A DNA stretch of 64,000 nucleotides, from assembly GCF_000420825.1 (NCBI RefSeq), contig NZ_ATVR01000015.1, positions 1 through 64,000 on the forward strand, written 5' to 3'. Below, one piece after another: positions 36,688-46,362 of the stretch. The position numbers and the translations under genes are program-made. The notes under the pieces were generated by a model that made no database searches, was not told where the DNA came from, and saw nothing but the letters and a program-made list of their open reading frames with translations. Positions within the stretch are counted from its first letter, which is position 1. Each line of letters starts with the position of its first letter. The stretch comes from Butyrivibrio sp. AE2015 (GTDB lineage Bacteria > Bacillota > Clostridia > Lachnospirales > Lachnospiraceae).

Positions 36688-37934
36688 TATTTATAACTCT
36701 TTCCGTACTCATTAACAATTCCAAGCAGAATATCTACTGTTTTTTCCATTTCCTGTACTGAAGCATATTCATACTTGCCGTGATAGTTGTAGCCACCTGT
36801 GCAAAGGTTTGGACATGGAAGTCCCTTATATGAAAGGCTTGCTCCGTCTGTGCCGCCTCTGATTGGGAATTCCAAAGGTGTAACACCGATATCTGTCATG
36901 GCTTTTTTAGCATTCTCAATAAGATGCATGTGAGGTCTTATCTTTTCAATCATGTTCTTGTACTGATCTCTTACTTTTACCTCTACAGTGCCCTCGCCAT
37001 ATTTCTTGTTCAAATATTCAGCAGCATCAATAAAGAGCTGTTTCTTTTTCTCAAACAAAGCTTCATCATGGTCACGAATAATATAGCTTGCACTTGCCTT
37101 TTCTGTTGATCCGCTTACTTCTGTCAAATGAAAGAATCCTTCTCTTCCCTGTGTATACATAGGATTCATCTGAACAGGTAAAAGAGAATGGAACTCATAG
37201 CAGATAAGTGAAGCATTTACCATTTTGTCTTTTGCATCTCCGGGATGAACGCTTCTTCCGTTTACTACGATCTTGCCCTCGGCAGCATTGAAGTTCTCAT
37301 ACTCAAGGTCTCCAAGCTTTCCGCCGTCAACAGTATATGCAAACTTTGCTCCAAATTTTTCGATATCAAAGTGAGCAGTTCCCTCGCCGATCTCCTCATC
37401 AGGAGTAAATGCGATCTTTATATCGCCGTGAGGAATATCAGGATTAGTCAAAAGAACTTCCGCCATAGTCATAATCTCGGCAATACCGGCCTTATCATCG
37501 GCACCAAGAAGTGTTGTTCCATCTGTAACAATAAGTGTTTCGCCCACATGATTTGAAAGCTCAGGGAAATCTTCAGGTGATAATACAACGCCAAGTTCCT
37601 TATTAAGAACAATATCTTTACCGTCATAATTCTCAACTTTTCTAGGCTTAACATCCTTGCCGCTAACTTCATCAGATGTGTCCATATGAGAAATAAAGCC
37701 GATTGCAGGTCTGTCAACATTGTCGTTTATATTTGATGGTATTGAAGCATAAACGTAGCAATGGTCCTCATCATAATAAACATCAGATGCACCTATCTCA
37801 TTTAATTCTTTTACAAGGAAACGGGCAAGTTCATGCTGTTTCATTGTAGAAGGAGAAGTTCCTGTTGTGTCATCAGACTGTGTATCAAATTTTACATAGT
37901 TTAAAAATTTTGAAATTACATCGGGTCTATTCAT
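36687..37934 (-). CDS. pepT: Tripeptide aminopeptidase (peptidase T)
   Basis: A 415-residue zinc aminopeptidase (M20) that releases N-terminal residues from tripeptides. Metal residues lie in FISHMDTSDEVSG, TTLLGADDKAGIAEIM, FTPDEEIGEGTAHFD and YTVDGGKLGDLEYENF. Length is typical. Overlaps the GlgX-like gene by four bases. Confidence 0.94.
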   Translation of the reverse strand: MNRPDVISKFLNYVKFDTQSDDTTGTSPSTMKQHELARFLVKELNEIGASDVYYDEDHCYVYASIPSNINDNVDRPAIGFISHMDTSDEVSGKDVKPRKVENYDGKDIVLNKELGVVLSPEDFPELSNHVGETLIVTDGTTLLGADDKAGIAEIMTMAEVLLTNPDIPHGDIKIAFTPDEEIGEGTAHFDIEKFGAKFAYTVDGGKLGDLEYENFNAAEGKIVVNGRSVHPGDAKDKMVNASLICYEFHSLLPVQMNPMYTQGREGFFHLTEVSGSTEKASASYIIRDHDEALFEKKKQLFIDAAEYLNKKYGEGTVEVKVRDQYKNMIEKIRPHMHLIENAKKAMTDIGVTPLEFPIRGGTDGASLSYKGLPCPNLCTGGYNYHGKYEYASVQEMEKTVDILLGIVNEYGKSYK

Positions 37935-39868
37935 TTTCTTTTCAACTTCCTTTTACTTTTATTATCAGGGTCAGGCTCGCTTATATAGATCCTAACTGAC
38001 CTTTCGCTCATTTTTTCAACTGAATTGTTCTTTTTATCAGTATTATCTATCTTAGAAACGCTCTCCGTATCCGATATCATCTTCCAGCGAAGACCATCAG
38101 GGAGTTTGGGGAGGGCAATCTCTTCAGCCATCCAGTGCATATTGTAGCAGACATAGATAAAAGGACTGTTTTTGTCGCTCTTATCATACTGCCCGCAATA
38201 AAGCATCCCCAAAATGTGGCTGTGTCCTGTAAAATCAGGTCTCCAGGCATCTCGCCCATGACAGGAAAGATCCGGATAGCCACAGGAAATATAATCCATT
38301 AGTTTAAATGTTGATGTGTTATGAAGTACTCTATGATCAAAACGCAGCTTCAAAAGGAACTTAAAGTACTCAAATATCTCAGCATTTTTCTCAAGAGCCT
38401 TCCAATCAACCCAGCCAGTTTCATTGTCCTGGCAATATGGATTGTTATTGCCTGCCTGAGAAGAACAGAACTCATCACCGCTAAAGATCATCGGTGTTCC
38501 CTGAGCCAAAAGAAGCATTGTCAAAATGTTCTTTACCTGCTTCTTTCTAAGTTCCAGAATACTCTGCTTTCTGGTCCTTCCCTCAATTCCGCAGTTCCAG
38601 CTAAGGTTATTGTCAGTGCCATCCTTGTTGTTTTCACCGTTTTCTTCATTGTGCTTATGCTCGTAGGCAACAAGGTCAGAGAGTCTAAAGCCCTCGTAAT
38701 CACAGATATAATTGATAACTCCGTGAGTATTGCCATTTGCGATCATAGCATGGAAAAAGTCACTTGCAGAGTTGTCATCACTCTTTAAAAATCTCCTGCT
38801 TGCATATAAAAATGAATTGTTATATACGGCAAGATATCTTTTGGCAGGATCAGAACTATCCTCAAACCAGTCATACCATATCTTTGCATCAGCAAAAAGC
38901 GGTTCTCTGGTTATAAGAGAAATGGGTATCCTTGCGCCCTTCAAATGAAAACCATCAACATGATAAGAGCATCTCCAGTATCTGAGTGCGTCTATCATAA
39001 GGCTCTCATTCTCATTTTCTTCGAAAAAGAACTGCATGATAACTTCAAGACCATTTTCATGCATTGTCTTTATAAAATGCTTAAATTCGTTCTCAGCATC
39101 ATCAGGGTTTGAACAATAAGCTGTCCTTGGAGCAAAGTAAAAGCCCTTTTTATACCCCCAGAAATTGAGACGAGGCTTAATACTGTTAGTATTTGATATG
39201 CTGCCATCTTTGGAATACAAAAGCTCTTTTGATAAAATACCACCATGAGTCTCCAGAGTCTCAACCTCATTCATCTCAATAGCCGGCATAAGCTCAACAG
39301 TAGTAACACCTATGGATTTAAGATAAGGAATCTTATCAAGTATTCCCATAAAAGTCCCTCTGTGCTGTGAAGGAACTCCGCTTCCTGAAGACTTCGTAAA
39401 TCCTCTTACATGAAGCAGGTATACAAAACTGTCTTCATAGGGAATATCGGGAAAAGAGTCATTCCCCCAGTCAAAAGAGTACTCAGAAGCCTTTAAAGTT
39501 GACCTGTTATCAAGCTTAGCCCTTATATCGCAGTCAGGAACATCAAGTCCAAAAGTCTCAAGTCCCAGAAGGTGCTTGGCATAAGAATCGCAAAAATAAG
39601 TAGAATCGACAAAATAGTTATAAGATGAGTATTCATCTATGTTTTCAATTCCTTTTATCCTTGCAGCATATATAGAACCGCGCTTCAAATACTTAGGGAA
39701 TTTAATCTTAAGAGCTGTCTCTCCATCATTAGAAGTCCCTTTATAAAGCGCGATACCACAGGTCTTGTCTCCGTCAAAAACAGTTCGTACCACAAGAGAC
39801 TTGTCATAATCAATATAGCAACCTAGTGGATATGGTTTTTCCTTGAGTATTTCTAGCTTTTCTGACAT
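37931..39868 (-). CDS. GlgX-like GH13 protein lacking catalytic residues (probable pseudoenzyme)
   Basis: A 645-residue relative of glycogen debranching enzyme GlgX. Scaffold features remain: VYLLHVRGFTKS, TTVELMPAIEMNEVE, and QGTPMIFSGDEFCSSQAGNN near the C terminus. The active site is changed. The block that should read GFRxD is HVDGFHLKGARI, so the nucleophile Asp is K310 and the preceding Arg is His. The acid/base block (normally AEPW) is YLAVYNNSFLY, with V348 at the Glu site. The third Asp survives as D390 in CDYEGFRLSDL. Catalysis by the usual GH13 route is unlikely; glycan binding or regulation is possible. GGAG five bases upstream picks the ATG at 39868 over 39907. Confidence 0.85.
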   Translation of the reverse strand: MSEKLEILKEKPYPLGCYIDYDKSLVVRTVFDGDKTCGIALYKGTSNDGETALKIKFPKYLKRGSIYAARIKGIENIDEYSSYNYFVDSTYFCDSYAKHLLGLETFGLDVPDCDIRAKLDNRSTLKASEYSFDWGNDSFPDIPYEDSFVYLLHVRGFTKSSGSGVPSQHRGTFMGILDKIPYLKSIGVTTVELMPAIEMNEVETLETHGGILSKELLYSKDGSISNTNSIKPRLNFWGYKKGFYFAPRTAYCSNPDDAENEFKHFIKTMHENGLEVIMQFFFEENENESLMIDALRYWRCSYHVDGFHLKGARIPISLITREPLFADAKIWYDWFEDSSDPAKRYLAVYNNSFLYASRRFLKSDDNSASDFFHAMIANGNTHGVINYICDYEGFRLSDLVAYEHKHNEENGENNKDGTDNNLSWNCGIEGRTRKQSILELRKKQVKNILTMLLLAQGTPMIFSGDEFCSSQAGNNNPYCQDNETGWVDWKALEKNAEIFEYFKFLLKLRFDHRVLHNTSTFKLMDYISCGYPDLSCHGRDAWRPDFTGHSHILGMLYCGQYDKSDKNSPFIYVCYNMHWMAEEIALPKLPDGLRWKMISDTESVSKIDNTDKKNNSVEKMSERSVRIYISEPDPDNKSKRKLKRK

Positions 39869-39947
39869 TTTTACTCCATCCTGTACTTGTAAATCTACAT
39901 AAGCCATAATATTTTACCACAAAACTTCTCATACTGCATCGTGTCGT

Positions 39948-39956
39948 GCTATAATC
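39948..39956 (+). promoter_or_regulatory. Extended -10 promoter of the DUF1292 gene
   Basis: TGCTATAAT at 39948-39956 is an extended -10 box 41 bases before the ATG; no good -35 is seen, as is common for this class. It lies in the 128-base divergent gap to the GlgX-like gene. Confidence 0.6.
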
Positions 39957-39996
39957 TTGATAGATAAATCGAAAAGTTTTTTCAGGAGGATTATTA

Positions 39997-40353
39997 ATGG
40001 AATTTTCTAAAATTGCCACAGACATGAATACAAAGATTGAAAACGATGAGCAGATGACTGTAGATGTAGAGCTTGACGGAGGTGAAGTAGTTACTTGTGC
40101 TATTATCATCGTCCTCACTGTTAATTCAAAAGACTACATTGTACTTCTCCCTCTCGATAAAAACGGACAGAACAACGATGGCAATGTTTGGTTTTATGAA
40201 TTTATTTACAAGGGCGAGGAAGAAGATCCTGAACTTGGATATATAAGTGATGATGCTGAATATGAAGCTGTTGCTGAAGCTTTCAACCTCTATCTTGATG
40301 ATGTAGAGTTTGATGAGCTTGTAGAACTTCCGGAAGAAGGACTTGATGGCTGA
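39997..40353 (+). CDS. DUF1292 acidic protein
   Basis: A 118-residue acidic protein. The DUF1292 core is TVDVELDGGEVVTCAIIIVL with GKDYIVLLPL-like NSKDYIVLLPLDK and NVWFYEFI. Related proteins (YrzB family) are small and of unknown function. AGGAGG 7-8 bases before ATG. Its last 21 codons, with a strongly Asp/Glu-rich end, lie antisense to the end of the UvrD-like gene: the two reading frames converge and overlap by 64 bases. Confidence 0.85.
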   Translation: MEFSKIATDMNTKIENDEQMTVDVELDGGEVVTCAIIIVLTVNSKDYIVLLPLDKNGQNNDGNVWFYEFIYKGEEEDPELGYISDDAEYEAVAEAFNLYLDDVEFDELVELPEEGLDG

Positions 40354-42212
40354 TCACCATATTTTAAAGTCCACTTTGACCTTATTGGTCGTAGGAACCT
40401 TGAGGGAAGCATAGCATTTTCCTTAGTTCCTGTAACAAAGCTTACCATGAGCGCCTGTTTTGCCCTGGTCATTGCGACATAAAGCATTCGGCGCTCTTCT
40501 TCTATCTGACTGTCTGTCGCTGCCCCTCTGCTTGGAATGATCCCTTCGTTAAGATCCGGGATCCAGACCATATCAAATTCAAGCCCCTTTGAGCCATGCA
40601 TAGTAAGCAGTTTTACAAAGTTTCCGTTATTTCTTTTTATCACAGCCTTTTCATCAGCTTTTTCGCCTATTATCTTATCCATTTCATTCAAAAGACTCTT
40701 TGTATCTTCAAAATTTCTCGCAAGCTTTTCAAATTCATCAAGCTGCTCTTTTTCTTTTGGAAATGCCCTGTCTATCCCGATTTCTTTTCTTATATATCTG
40801 ACCGATAAGGATGGCCTCATGTGTGAGATCATATTTATCTGTGAAAAGAGCTTATTTACCTCTTCAAGCATCCTTTTATTTGACTTATAGAATCTTTTAA
40901 CTCCCATTTCATTTACTATCTCTGTAGGAACCGCTTCCCTTGAAATATACCTTAAGGGTTTATTCATGATCTTGTAAAAGAACTCTCTTTTTTTCTCTAC
41001 ACTCGAAAACTTAAGATAATTTATTAAGACCACTACGCTTTCTGCCTCTAAAAAGCTCTTTGAGCACTCATCAAGATTAGTAGGGATTTTCTCTTCTTTT
41101 AGCATTGCTGCTATAGACATGCACTCAGAATTGGTTCTACAGATTATAGAGATATTTGAAAGATTATCTTTTTGCCTGTGAAGAAAAGATTTTATGGAAT
41201 TATACTGATTTTCTTTAGTTGTAAACTTTAGTGGAACAAGGCACCCTGTGCCATTTGAACCATCTGCCTTCAGATCTTTTAAAAGTCTTTCTTTATTTTC
41301 GCCAATAACCAGAAGTGCGCTATTTAAGATATCACTGCCGCATCTGTAATTGATGTTAAGATTATAGGTTTTAGGGTCATCATCTTTAAAAGAATCAGCA
41401 AATTCAAGCATGAACCTTGGCTCGGATCCCCTAAAGCCGTAAATTGACTGGTCATCATCGCCAACAATAAAAAGATTTTTCTCTTTTCCTATCAGAAGTT
41501 CAATAACTTTATACTGCATGAGATTGATATCCTGATACTCATCTATAAGGATAAACCGAAACTTCTTTCTGCACAGATCAAGCAGCGTCTCATCATTGCA
41601 CAGAAGCTCATAGCACAAAAGTATCATGTCATCAAAGTCTATTTTTTCAAATTCCATTAATGCCCTTTTATACTTCTCAAATATCTCATTAAAATACTTT
41701 GAAAAGGCAAAACAGCTGTTGCAGTCATCACTCTTTAAAGAGCTGTTCTTAATTCTTGATATTTCAGAGAGCACATTCTTACATATGTCAGTGTCTGAGT
41801 CCATTTCCTCTTTTAGAAGTGGATCTTTTTCTGCAATAGAAAAAAGAATATTATAAATGATCTTTTGCTTAAAGCTTTCATTTGCAATTTCTAAGTGTTT
41901 GAAATTTAAGTGACCAGAATTTTTGATTATCTGATAAAAGATAGAATGAAATGTTCCAAAAGTCACTTCCGGATAAGAACTATCCGTGTTCTTCATGAAT
42001 CGCTGCTGCATCTCGAAAGCAGCCGCTTTGGTAAAAGTAATTACCAGAATACTGGATGGTACAACGCCTCTTACTTCAATGAGATAGCGTATCCTCGAAA
42101 CTATAACAAAGGTCTTTCCGCTACCGGGCCCTGCAAGTACCATTGCAGGGCCTTTGTAATGACTGATAGCCATCATCTGAGCGGAATTACCTTGAAAATT
42201 ATTATTTTTCAA
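40290..42212 (-). CDS. UvrD/PcrA-like superfamily 1 DNA helicase
   Basis: A 640-residue helicase. Motif [19 protein letters not shown], motif [17 protein letters not shown], motif [21 protein letters not shown], motif IV region NLNINYRCG, motif [17 protein letters not shown] and motif [19 protein letters not shown] are all seen. It is shorter than PcrA/UvrD (about 720-750) and lacks the C-terminal RNA polymerase-binding region. The last 23 residues are Ser-rich because they are encoded opposite the acidic tail of the DUF1292 gene. The start is a TTG at 42212 with AAGGA ten bases upstream, overlapping gltX by 11 bases. Confidence 0.9.
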   Translation of the reverse strand: MKNNNFQGNSAQMMAISHYKGPAMVLAGPGSGKTFVIVSRIRYLIEVRGVVPSSILVITFTKAAAFEMQQRFMKNTDSSYPEVTFGTFHSIFYQIIKNSGHLNFKHLEIANESFKQKIIYNILFSIAEKDPLLKEEMDSDTDICKNVLSEISRIKNSSLKSDDCNSCFAFSKYFNEIFEKYKRALMEFEKIDFDDMILLCYELLCNDETLLDLCRKKFRFILIDEYQDINLMQYKVIELLIGKEKNLFIVGDDDQSIYGFRGSEPRFMLEFADSFKDDDPKTYNLNINYRCGSDILNSALLVIGENKERLLKDLKADGSNGTGCLVPLKFTTKENQYNSIKSFLHRQKDNLSNISIICRTNSECMSIAAMLKEEKIPTNLDECSKSFLEAESVVVLINYLKFSSVEKKREFFYKIMNKPLRYISREAVPTEIVNEMGVKRFYKSNKRMLEEVNKLFSQINMISHMRPSLSVRYIRKEIGIDRAFPKEKEQLDEFEKLARNFEDTKSLLNEMDKIIGEKADEKAVIKRNNGNFVKLLTMHGSKGLEFDMVWIPDLNEGIIPSRGAATDSQIEEERRMLYVAMTRAKQALMVSFVTGTKENAMLPSRFLRPIRSKWTLKYGDQPSSPSSGSSTSSSNSTSSR

Positions 42213-43665
42213 GTAATGCTATTCCTTCTTTAATTCTCTTAATTGATTCTTCTTTGCCAATAACTTCCATGAGCTCTGTAGCTCCGCAAGGAGTCATCTC
42301 TTTTCCTGAAAGAGCGATTCTTACTGGCCAGAGAACATAGCCGTTCTTGTACTCATGAGACTTAACAAAATCTGAAAGACATGCATAAAGTGCATCATTT
42401 GTATAATCATCATGTGCTTCAAGAACAGGAAGAACTTCCTTAAGAACCTTTAAGCTGCTCTCAGTATCAGTCTTCATCTTCTTGTGGCAATAAATTGCTG
42501 TGTCGTATTCAGGAACTTCGTTAAAGAAGTCAACCATTGGTGCAATATCAGGCCAGATCTCAATTCTTGTCTTAACCATATTTGCGATTTTCTTAAGATC
42601 AAGGTTCTTTGTAATAGCTTTTTCAAGATAAGGCTTTGCAAGCTCAAAGAATCTGTCATCATCCATTCTCTTTAAGTACTCGCCGTTCATCCATTTAAGC
42701 TTTGTATAATCAAATACTGCAGGAGATTTATTTATTCTCTTGTAGTCAAACTTTTTAATGAGATCCTCAAGGCTCATGATCTCTTCATTATCCTCAGGAG
42801 ACCAGCCAAGAAGTGCTACAAAGTTAACAACTGCCTCTGGTAAAAAGCCCTGCTCGATAAGGTCTTCGAAAGAAGAATGTCCTGATCTCTTTGAAAGCTT
42901 GTGATGCTCTTCATCTGTAATAAGTGGGCAGTGAATGTACTTTGGTACTTCCCAGCCAAATGCATCATAAAGTCTGTTGTACTTAGGTGATGATGAAATG
43001 TACTCATTACCACGAACAACATGTGTGATTCCCATAAGATGGTCATCTACAACGTTAGCAAAGTTGTATGTTGGATATCCATCAGACTTAATGAGGATCA
43101 TATCATCAAGTTCTTTATTCTCAACGGATACATCTCCGTAAAGTTCATCATGGAAAGTAGTTGTTCCCTCTGTTGGGTTATTCTGTCTGATAACAAAAGG
43201 CTTCCCCTCAGCAAGGTTCTTTTCAACTTCTTCTTTTGATAAGTGAAGACAATGCTTGTCATAAACACTGATCTCTTTTGTCTCACCATCAACTTCAATT
43301 TTCTGAACGAGGCTCTTAAGTCTCTCTTCATCACAGAAGCAATAATATGCCTCGCCCTTATCGATGAGCTCCTTGGCATACTGCATGTAAATGCCTGCCT
43401 TCTGTCTCTCGCTCTGAACATATGGTCCAACAGGTCCACCGATATCCGGACCTTCATCATGAATAAGACCAGTCTCCTTAAGTGTTCTGTAGATGATTTC
43501 TGTAGCGCCCTCTACAAAACGTTCCTGATCTGTATCCTCGATTCTTAATATATAGTCACCACCTTCATGCTTAGAAATAAGATAAGCATAAAGAGCTGTT
43601 CTTAAATTTCCTACATGCATACGTCCTGTTGGGCTCGGTGCATATCTTGTACGAATCTTAACCAT
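42202..43665 (-). CDS. gltX: Glutamyl-tRNA synthetase
   Basis: A 487-residue class I synthetase that charges tRNA-Glu. The HIGH-like motif is [19 protein letters not shown] and the KMSKS-like motif is [13 protein letters not shown]. The zinc or domain insert and the C-terminal anticodon-binding domain are of ordinary length. The 209-base upstream gap shows a possible promoter (TTGAAA and TAGAAT) but no T-box leader. Confidence 0.95.
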   Translation of the reverse strand: MVKIRTRYAPSPTGRMHVGNLRTALYAYLISKHEGGDYILRIEDTDQERFVEGATEIIYRTLKETGLIHDEGPDIGGPVGPYVQSERQKAGIYMQYAKELIDKGEAYYCFCDEERLKSLVQKIEVDGETKEISVYDKHCLHLSKEEVEKNLAEGKPFVIRQNNPTEGTTTFHDELYGDVSVENKELDDMILIKSDGYPTYNFANVVDDHLMGITHVVRGNEYISSSPKYNRLYDAFGWEVPKYIHCPLITDEEHHKLSKRSGHSSFEDLIEQGFLPEAVVNFVALLGWSPEDNEEIMSLEDLIKKFDYKRINKSPAVFDYTKLKWMNGEYLKRMDDDRFFELAKPYLEKAITKNLDLKKIANMVKTRIEIWPDIAPMVDFFNEVPEYDTAIYCHKKMKTDTESSLKVLKEVLPVLEAHDDYTNDALYACLSDFVKSHEYKNGYVLWPVRIALSGKEMTPCGATELMEVIGKEESIKRIKEGIALLEK

Positions 43666-43874
43666 ATCTGCTCCTATCTTTTTTATTAGATGTGCTTAAA
43701 ACGACTATCTTTAAGCGCCTCTATATAGTAATATCACGTTTTTTATAACAAAACAACAAATGACATTCTATCATATCAAATATATTTTTCAATACTTACT
43801 CTTCTACCCAAATCATCATAAGACGTTGTATAATGGTTCAATAAAATCTATTAACTATAACGTTGGGAGAGAAA

Positions 43875-44312
43875 ATGGAAAAAGAAATCAAGATCAAATA
43901 CTTAAATGACAAAATTGAAAAGCTTACATATATTGATGGAAAATCAGACTGGATCGATTTAAGAAGTGCTGAAGATGTGGACCTTAAAAGAGGTGAATTC
44001 CATCTTATTCCCCTGGGCGTTGCCATGGAAATACCTGAAGGCTATGAAGCGCACATTGTACCAAGAAGTTCAACATATAAGAACTTTGGTATTATCCAGT
44101 CAAATCATATGGGAGTAGTTGACCACTCATACTGCGGTGACAATGACCAGTGGTTCATGGCAGCAATTGCAATGCGTGATACTCATATCTCTTTTAACGA
44201 CAGAATCTGCCAGTTCCGCATTATGGAAAACCAGCCAAAGATAATCTTTGACGAGTGTGAACACCTCGGAAACACAGACCGCGGCGGTTTCGGCACAACA
44301 GGAAAACAGTAA
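43875..44312 (+). CDS. dut: dUTP diphosphatase (dUTPase)
   Basis: A 145-residue trimeric-type enzyme that hydrolyses dUTP to dUMP. Motifs: [12 protein letters not shown] (I), [14 protein letters not shown] (II), [15 protein letters not shown] (III), [13 protein letters not shown] (IV) and [10 protein letters not shown] (V). Motif order is complete. GGGAG seven bases before the ATG at 43875 fixes the start, although the frame is open with TTG at 43863. Confidence 0.93.
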   Translation: MEKEIKIKYLNDKIEKLTYIDGKSDWIDLRSAEDVDLKRGEFHLIPLGVAMEIPEGYEAHIVPRSSTYKNFGIIQSNHMGVVDHSYCGDNDQWFMAAIAMRDTHISFNDRICQFRIMENQPKIIFDECEHLGNTDRGGFGTTGKQ

Positions 44313-44320
44313 CTAACACA

Positions 44321-44356
44321 GTTCTATGAACGCTTGTTCATAGAACTTATTTTTTT
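44321..44356 (+). terminator. Terminator after dut
   Basis: Perfect 11-bp stem (44321-44331 with 44336-44346), four-base loop, then a T-rich tail. It sits between dut and the converging TetR gene and may serve both. Confidence 0.88.
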
Positions 44357-44903
44357 AGTGCTGTTTCATCCTAAAAACCAATCCGTATATATCCAATAGC
44401 ACCTTTGTTTCTTCTTCGGGTGATATTTTGCATCCATCTTCAACCCAATCCAGTATAACCTTTGCTGAACCATATTGAATAAAACTTGCTAATGACTTTT
44501 TTTGAATCTCATTCATTGAATCCGGTAAACGTGACAATATCATTTCATCAAACTGCGGTATTGCCTCTATAAAATTTTTTAATAAGTATTCATTACCTTG
44601 TCTTTTTAATAATTCAATAAATTCTCTTTCTTTTTTTAGTACATGTAAAACATTTGTAAGCGATGTAGTAAAGTCTGCCTTTTCACCCATTTCACGAATT
44701 ATTTTATAAGAAGTTTCCTGTAAAAAATCATGTATTATTTCATTGTACACATCGTGTTGACTTCCGTAATGATTATAAAAGGTTGTTCGATTTATAGCAG
44801 CCTTCTCGCAAAGTTCACATATTGATATCTTTGATAGTTTTTCTTCTTCCAACATGCCTAAGAAAGCTTTATGGATTTTTTCTTTAGTATTAGTTTTTCT
44901 CAC
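44355..44903 (-). CDS. TetR/AcrR-family regulator
   Basis: A 182-residue protein. The N-terminal helix-turn-helix (about 8-52) reads KISICELCEKAAINRTTFYNHYGSQ. The C-terminal ligand-binding half is not diagnostic. It is divergent from the membrane-anchored isomerase with a 91-base shared promoter region holding repeated ATTTGTTG-like boxes, so regulation of itself and that gene is likely. Confidence 0.88.
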   Translation of the reverse strand: MRKTNTKEKIHKAFLGMLEEEKLSKISICELCEKAAINRTTFYNHYGSQHDVYNEIIHDFLQETSYKIIREMGEKADFTTSLTNVLHVLKKEREFIELLKRQGNEYLLKNFIEAIPQFDEMILSRLPDSMNEIQKKSLASFIQYGSAKVILDWVEDGCKISPEEETKVLLDIYGLVFRMKQH

Positions 44904-44917
44904 AATAAGTCCTCATA

Positions 44918-44968
44918 AATCAACAAATCATAAATATTTGTCGGTTGTTATTTCATCATTTGTTGATT
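44918..44968. promoter_or_regulatory. Repeated inverted boxes in the TetR/isomerase divergent region
   Basis: AATCAACAAAT (44918-44928) and its exact complement at 44958-44968 flank a further half-site pair: ACAAAT (44923-44928) with ATTTGT (44936-44941). This arrangement is like a TetR dimer operator with an added distal site, positioned between the two start codons. Confidence 0.7.
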
Positions 44969-44994
44969 ATATTATACGAAAAAAGGAGGGACGA

Positions 44995-46017
44995 ATGAAG
45001 TCATTAAATAAAACCTTTAAAAGAATAATAACTACAATCCTTATCATTCTTTTACTACTGATACTTATTATTTTGGGAATAAAGGCAAAAGAAATTTATA
45101 ACACAAACAAAATTCTAAAAAAGCATATCGTAAATTCAGCTGAATCAGCCATTGAATCTAAATCATTATCTGTCACAACCGGTGTTCAGCAAATAATGAT
45201 TGGCTCTTTATGTAACAATTATGATGATACGCTTCAAGTTCTTCTCACCATGAAAGAGGCTGGATATAACGGAATAGAACTAAATGATTTTATGATACAA
45301 GATACTTCTCTCATGGTTAAGCTTATGTGTAAGTTCTCGGGTATGCCAATAGGTAATGGTGGTAAGTTAGACTGGAACTTACTCATTGAAGAAAGCGGAT
45401 TAGAAGTAATCAGTCTCCATACTGATTTAAGTGCAATTGAAAAATCTCCTTCACAAGTGGCTCAAAAAGCCAAGAGCTTTGGTACAGACAAAGTAGTAAT
45501 TACCGGAATGTATCGCTTTGACTATTCAGATATTAATGAAGTCGAAAACCTTGCGAAGAGGCTTAATGCAGCCGGCAAGGCACTTTCCGAAGAAGGAATC
45601 CAGCTACTCTATCACAACCATAATTGCGAACTTCAAAAAGTAAGCGAAACCAAAACTGCATATGACATAATCATTGAACAAACTGACTCCAGATACGTTA
45701 ATTTTGAATTTGATTCATACTGGATGGCTGATGGCGGTGCAAATGTAACTGCTTTAATGGAAAAACTTGGTTCGAGAATGATATTATGGCACATTAATGA
45801 TAGAGGATGTACAGCATCAGGTCCGTATATGACTCCAATCTTAAAGGAAAATGCTACCGAGCTTGGTAATGGTAATATGGACCTTGACACACTTGTTGAA
45901 ATAGCTAAAGAAAATGGTGTTGAAGCTGTTATTGTTGAAACACACCAAAACTGGGTTGATAATGATCCAATACAAAGCTTTATTAATAGCTACAGCTATT
46001 TAGAGAATAATTTTTAA
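44995..46017 (+). CDS. Membrane-anchored sugar phosphate isomerase/epimerase-like TIM barrel
   Basis: A 340-residue protein. A very hydrophobic helix at about 10-30 (Ile/Leu run) anchors the rest. The body is an AP-endonuclease-2/xylose-isomerase-like TIM barrel: IMIGSLCNNYDDTLQVLLTM, EAGYNGIELNDF, LEVISLHTDLS, LLYHNHNCEL, VNFEFDSYWMADGG and LWHINDRG. The conserved H, E, D and H metal positions look kept (LYHNHN, FEFDSYW, WHIND, VETHQNW). Most relatives are cytosolic; a membrane anchor is unusual. AGGAGGG at the right distance fixes the ATG at 44995, so an earlier in-frame ATG at 44854 inside tetR is dismissed. Confidence 0.83.
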   Translation: MKSLNKTFKRIITTILIILLLLILIILGIKAKEIYNTNKILKKHIVNSAESAIESKSLSVTTGVQQIMIGSLCNNYDDTLQVLLTMKEAGYNGIELNDFMIQDTSLMVKLMCKFSGMPIGNGGKLDWNLLIEESGLEVISLHTDLSAIEKSPSQVAQKAKSFGTDKVVITGMYRFDYSDINEVENLAKRLNAAGKALSEEGIQLLYHNHNCELQKVSETKTAYDIIIEQTDSRYVNFEFDSYWMADGGANVTALMEKLGSRMILWHINDRGCTASGPYMTPILKENATELGNGNMDLDTLVEIAKENGVEAVIVETHQNWVDNDPIQSFINSYSYLENNF

Positions 46018-46038
46018 TAATATCCAATATATACAAAT

Positions 46039-46078
46039 AAGGTACCCTGCTGTTTATATTTAAACTACGGGGTACCTT
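46039..46078 (+). terminator. Terminator after the isomerase gene
   Basis: AAGGTACCC (46039-46047) pairs with GGGTACCTT (46070-46078). The loop is long (22 bases) and the T-tract short, so strength is moderate. Nothing else is seen up to the copper ATPase stop at 46153. Confidence 0.65.
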
Positions 46079-46152
46079 GTTATATGTTTTGGGAAATGCC
46101 CAGTATTATGACAAATTCCGCAACTTATATTTAAAAAACCTGTTCTATACAA

Positions 46153-46362
46153 TTACGCAATAGATGTTACCTTATAGTCTTTATCCTCTACTGCTTTTTT
46201 AAGTACATCATTTGCTACTTCAGCAGTAAAAGTAACTTCTGCTGTTCCTTTCTCATGACTTACAACTGCGCTTTCTACTCCGCTAACTTCTTCAAGAGCC
46301 TTCTTTACTGTAGCCTCGCAGTGGCCACACATCATTCCTTCAATCTTAAGTGTCTTAGTCAT
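46153..46362 (-). CDS. Possible independent CopZ chaperone from an internal start in copA
   Basis: The last 69 codons of copA, from an ATG at 46362, encode a complete HMA domain of CopZ type ([20 protein letters not shown] and onward). Immediately upstream is GGAAAG with an A-rich five-base spacer to ATG, a fair ribosome binding site. If used, the cell would make both the fused ATPase and a free copper chaperone from one gene. E. coli copA makes a free chaperone too, but by programmed frameshifting at its 5' end. The internal start is an inference from sequence only. Confidence 0.5.
   Translation of the reverse strand: MTKTLKIEGMMCGHCEATVKKALEEVSGVESAVVSHEKGTAEVTFTAEVANDVLKKAVEDKDYKVTSIA

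Noticed and set aside
43666..43874. Possible T-box leader before gltX
   Set aside because: The 209-base gap lacks the T-box sequence, specifier stem and antiterminator; only a candidate promoter is visible.
44854..44994. Upstream in-frame extension of the isomerase gene from an ATG at 44854
   Set aside because: It lies within the divergent TetR gene and its operator, while AGGAGGG sits just before the ATG at 44995.
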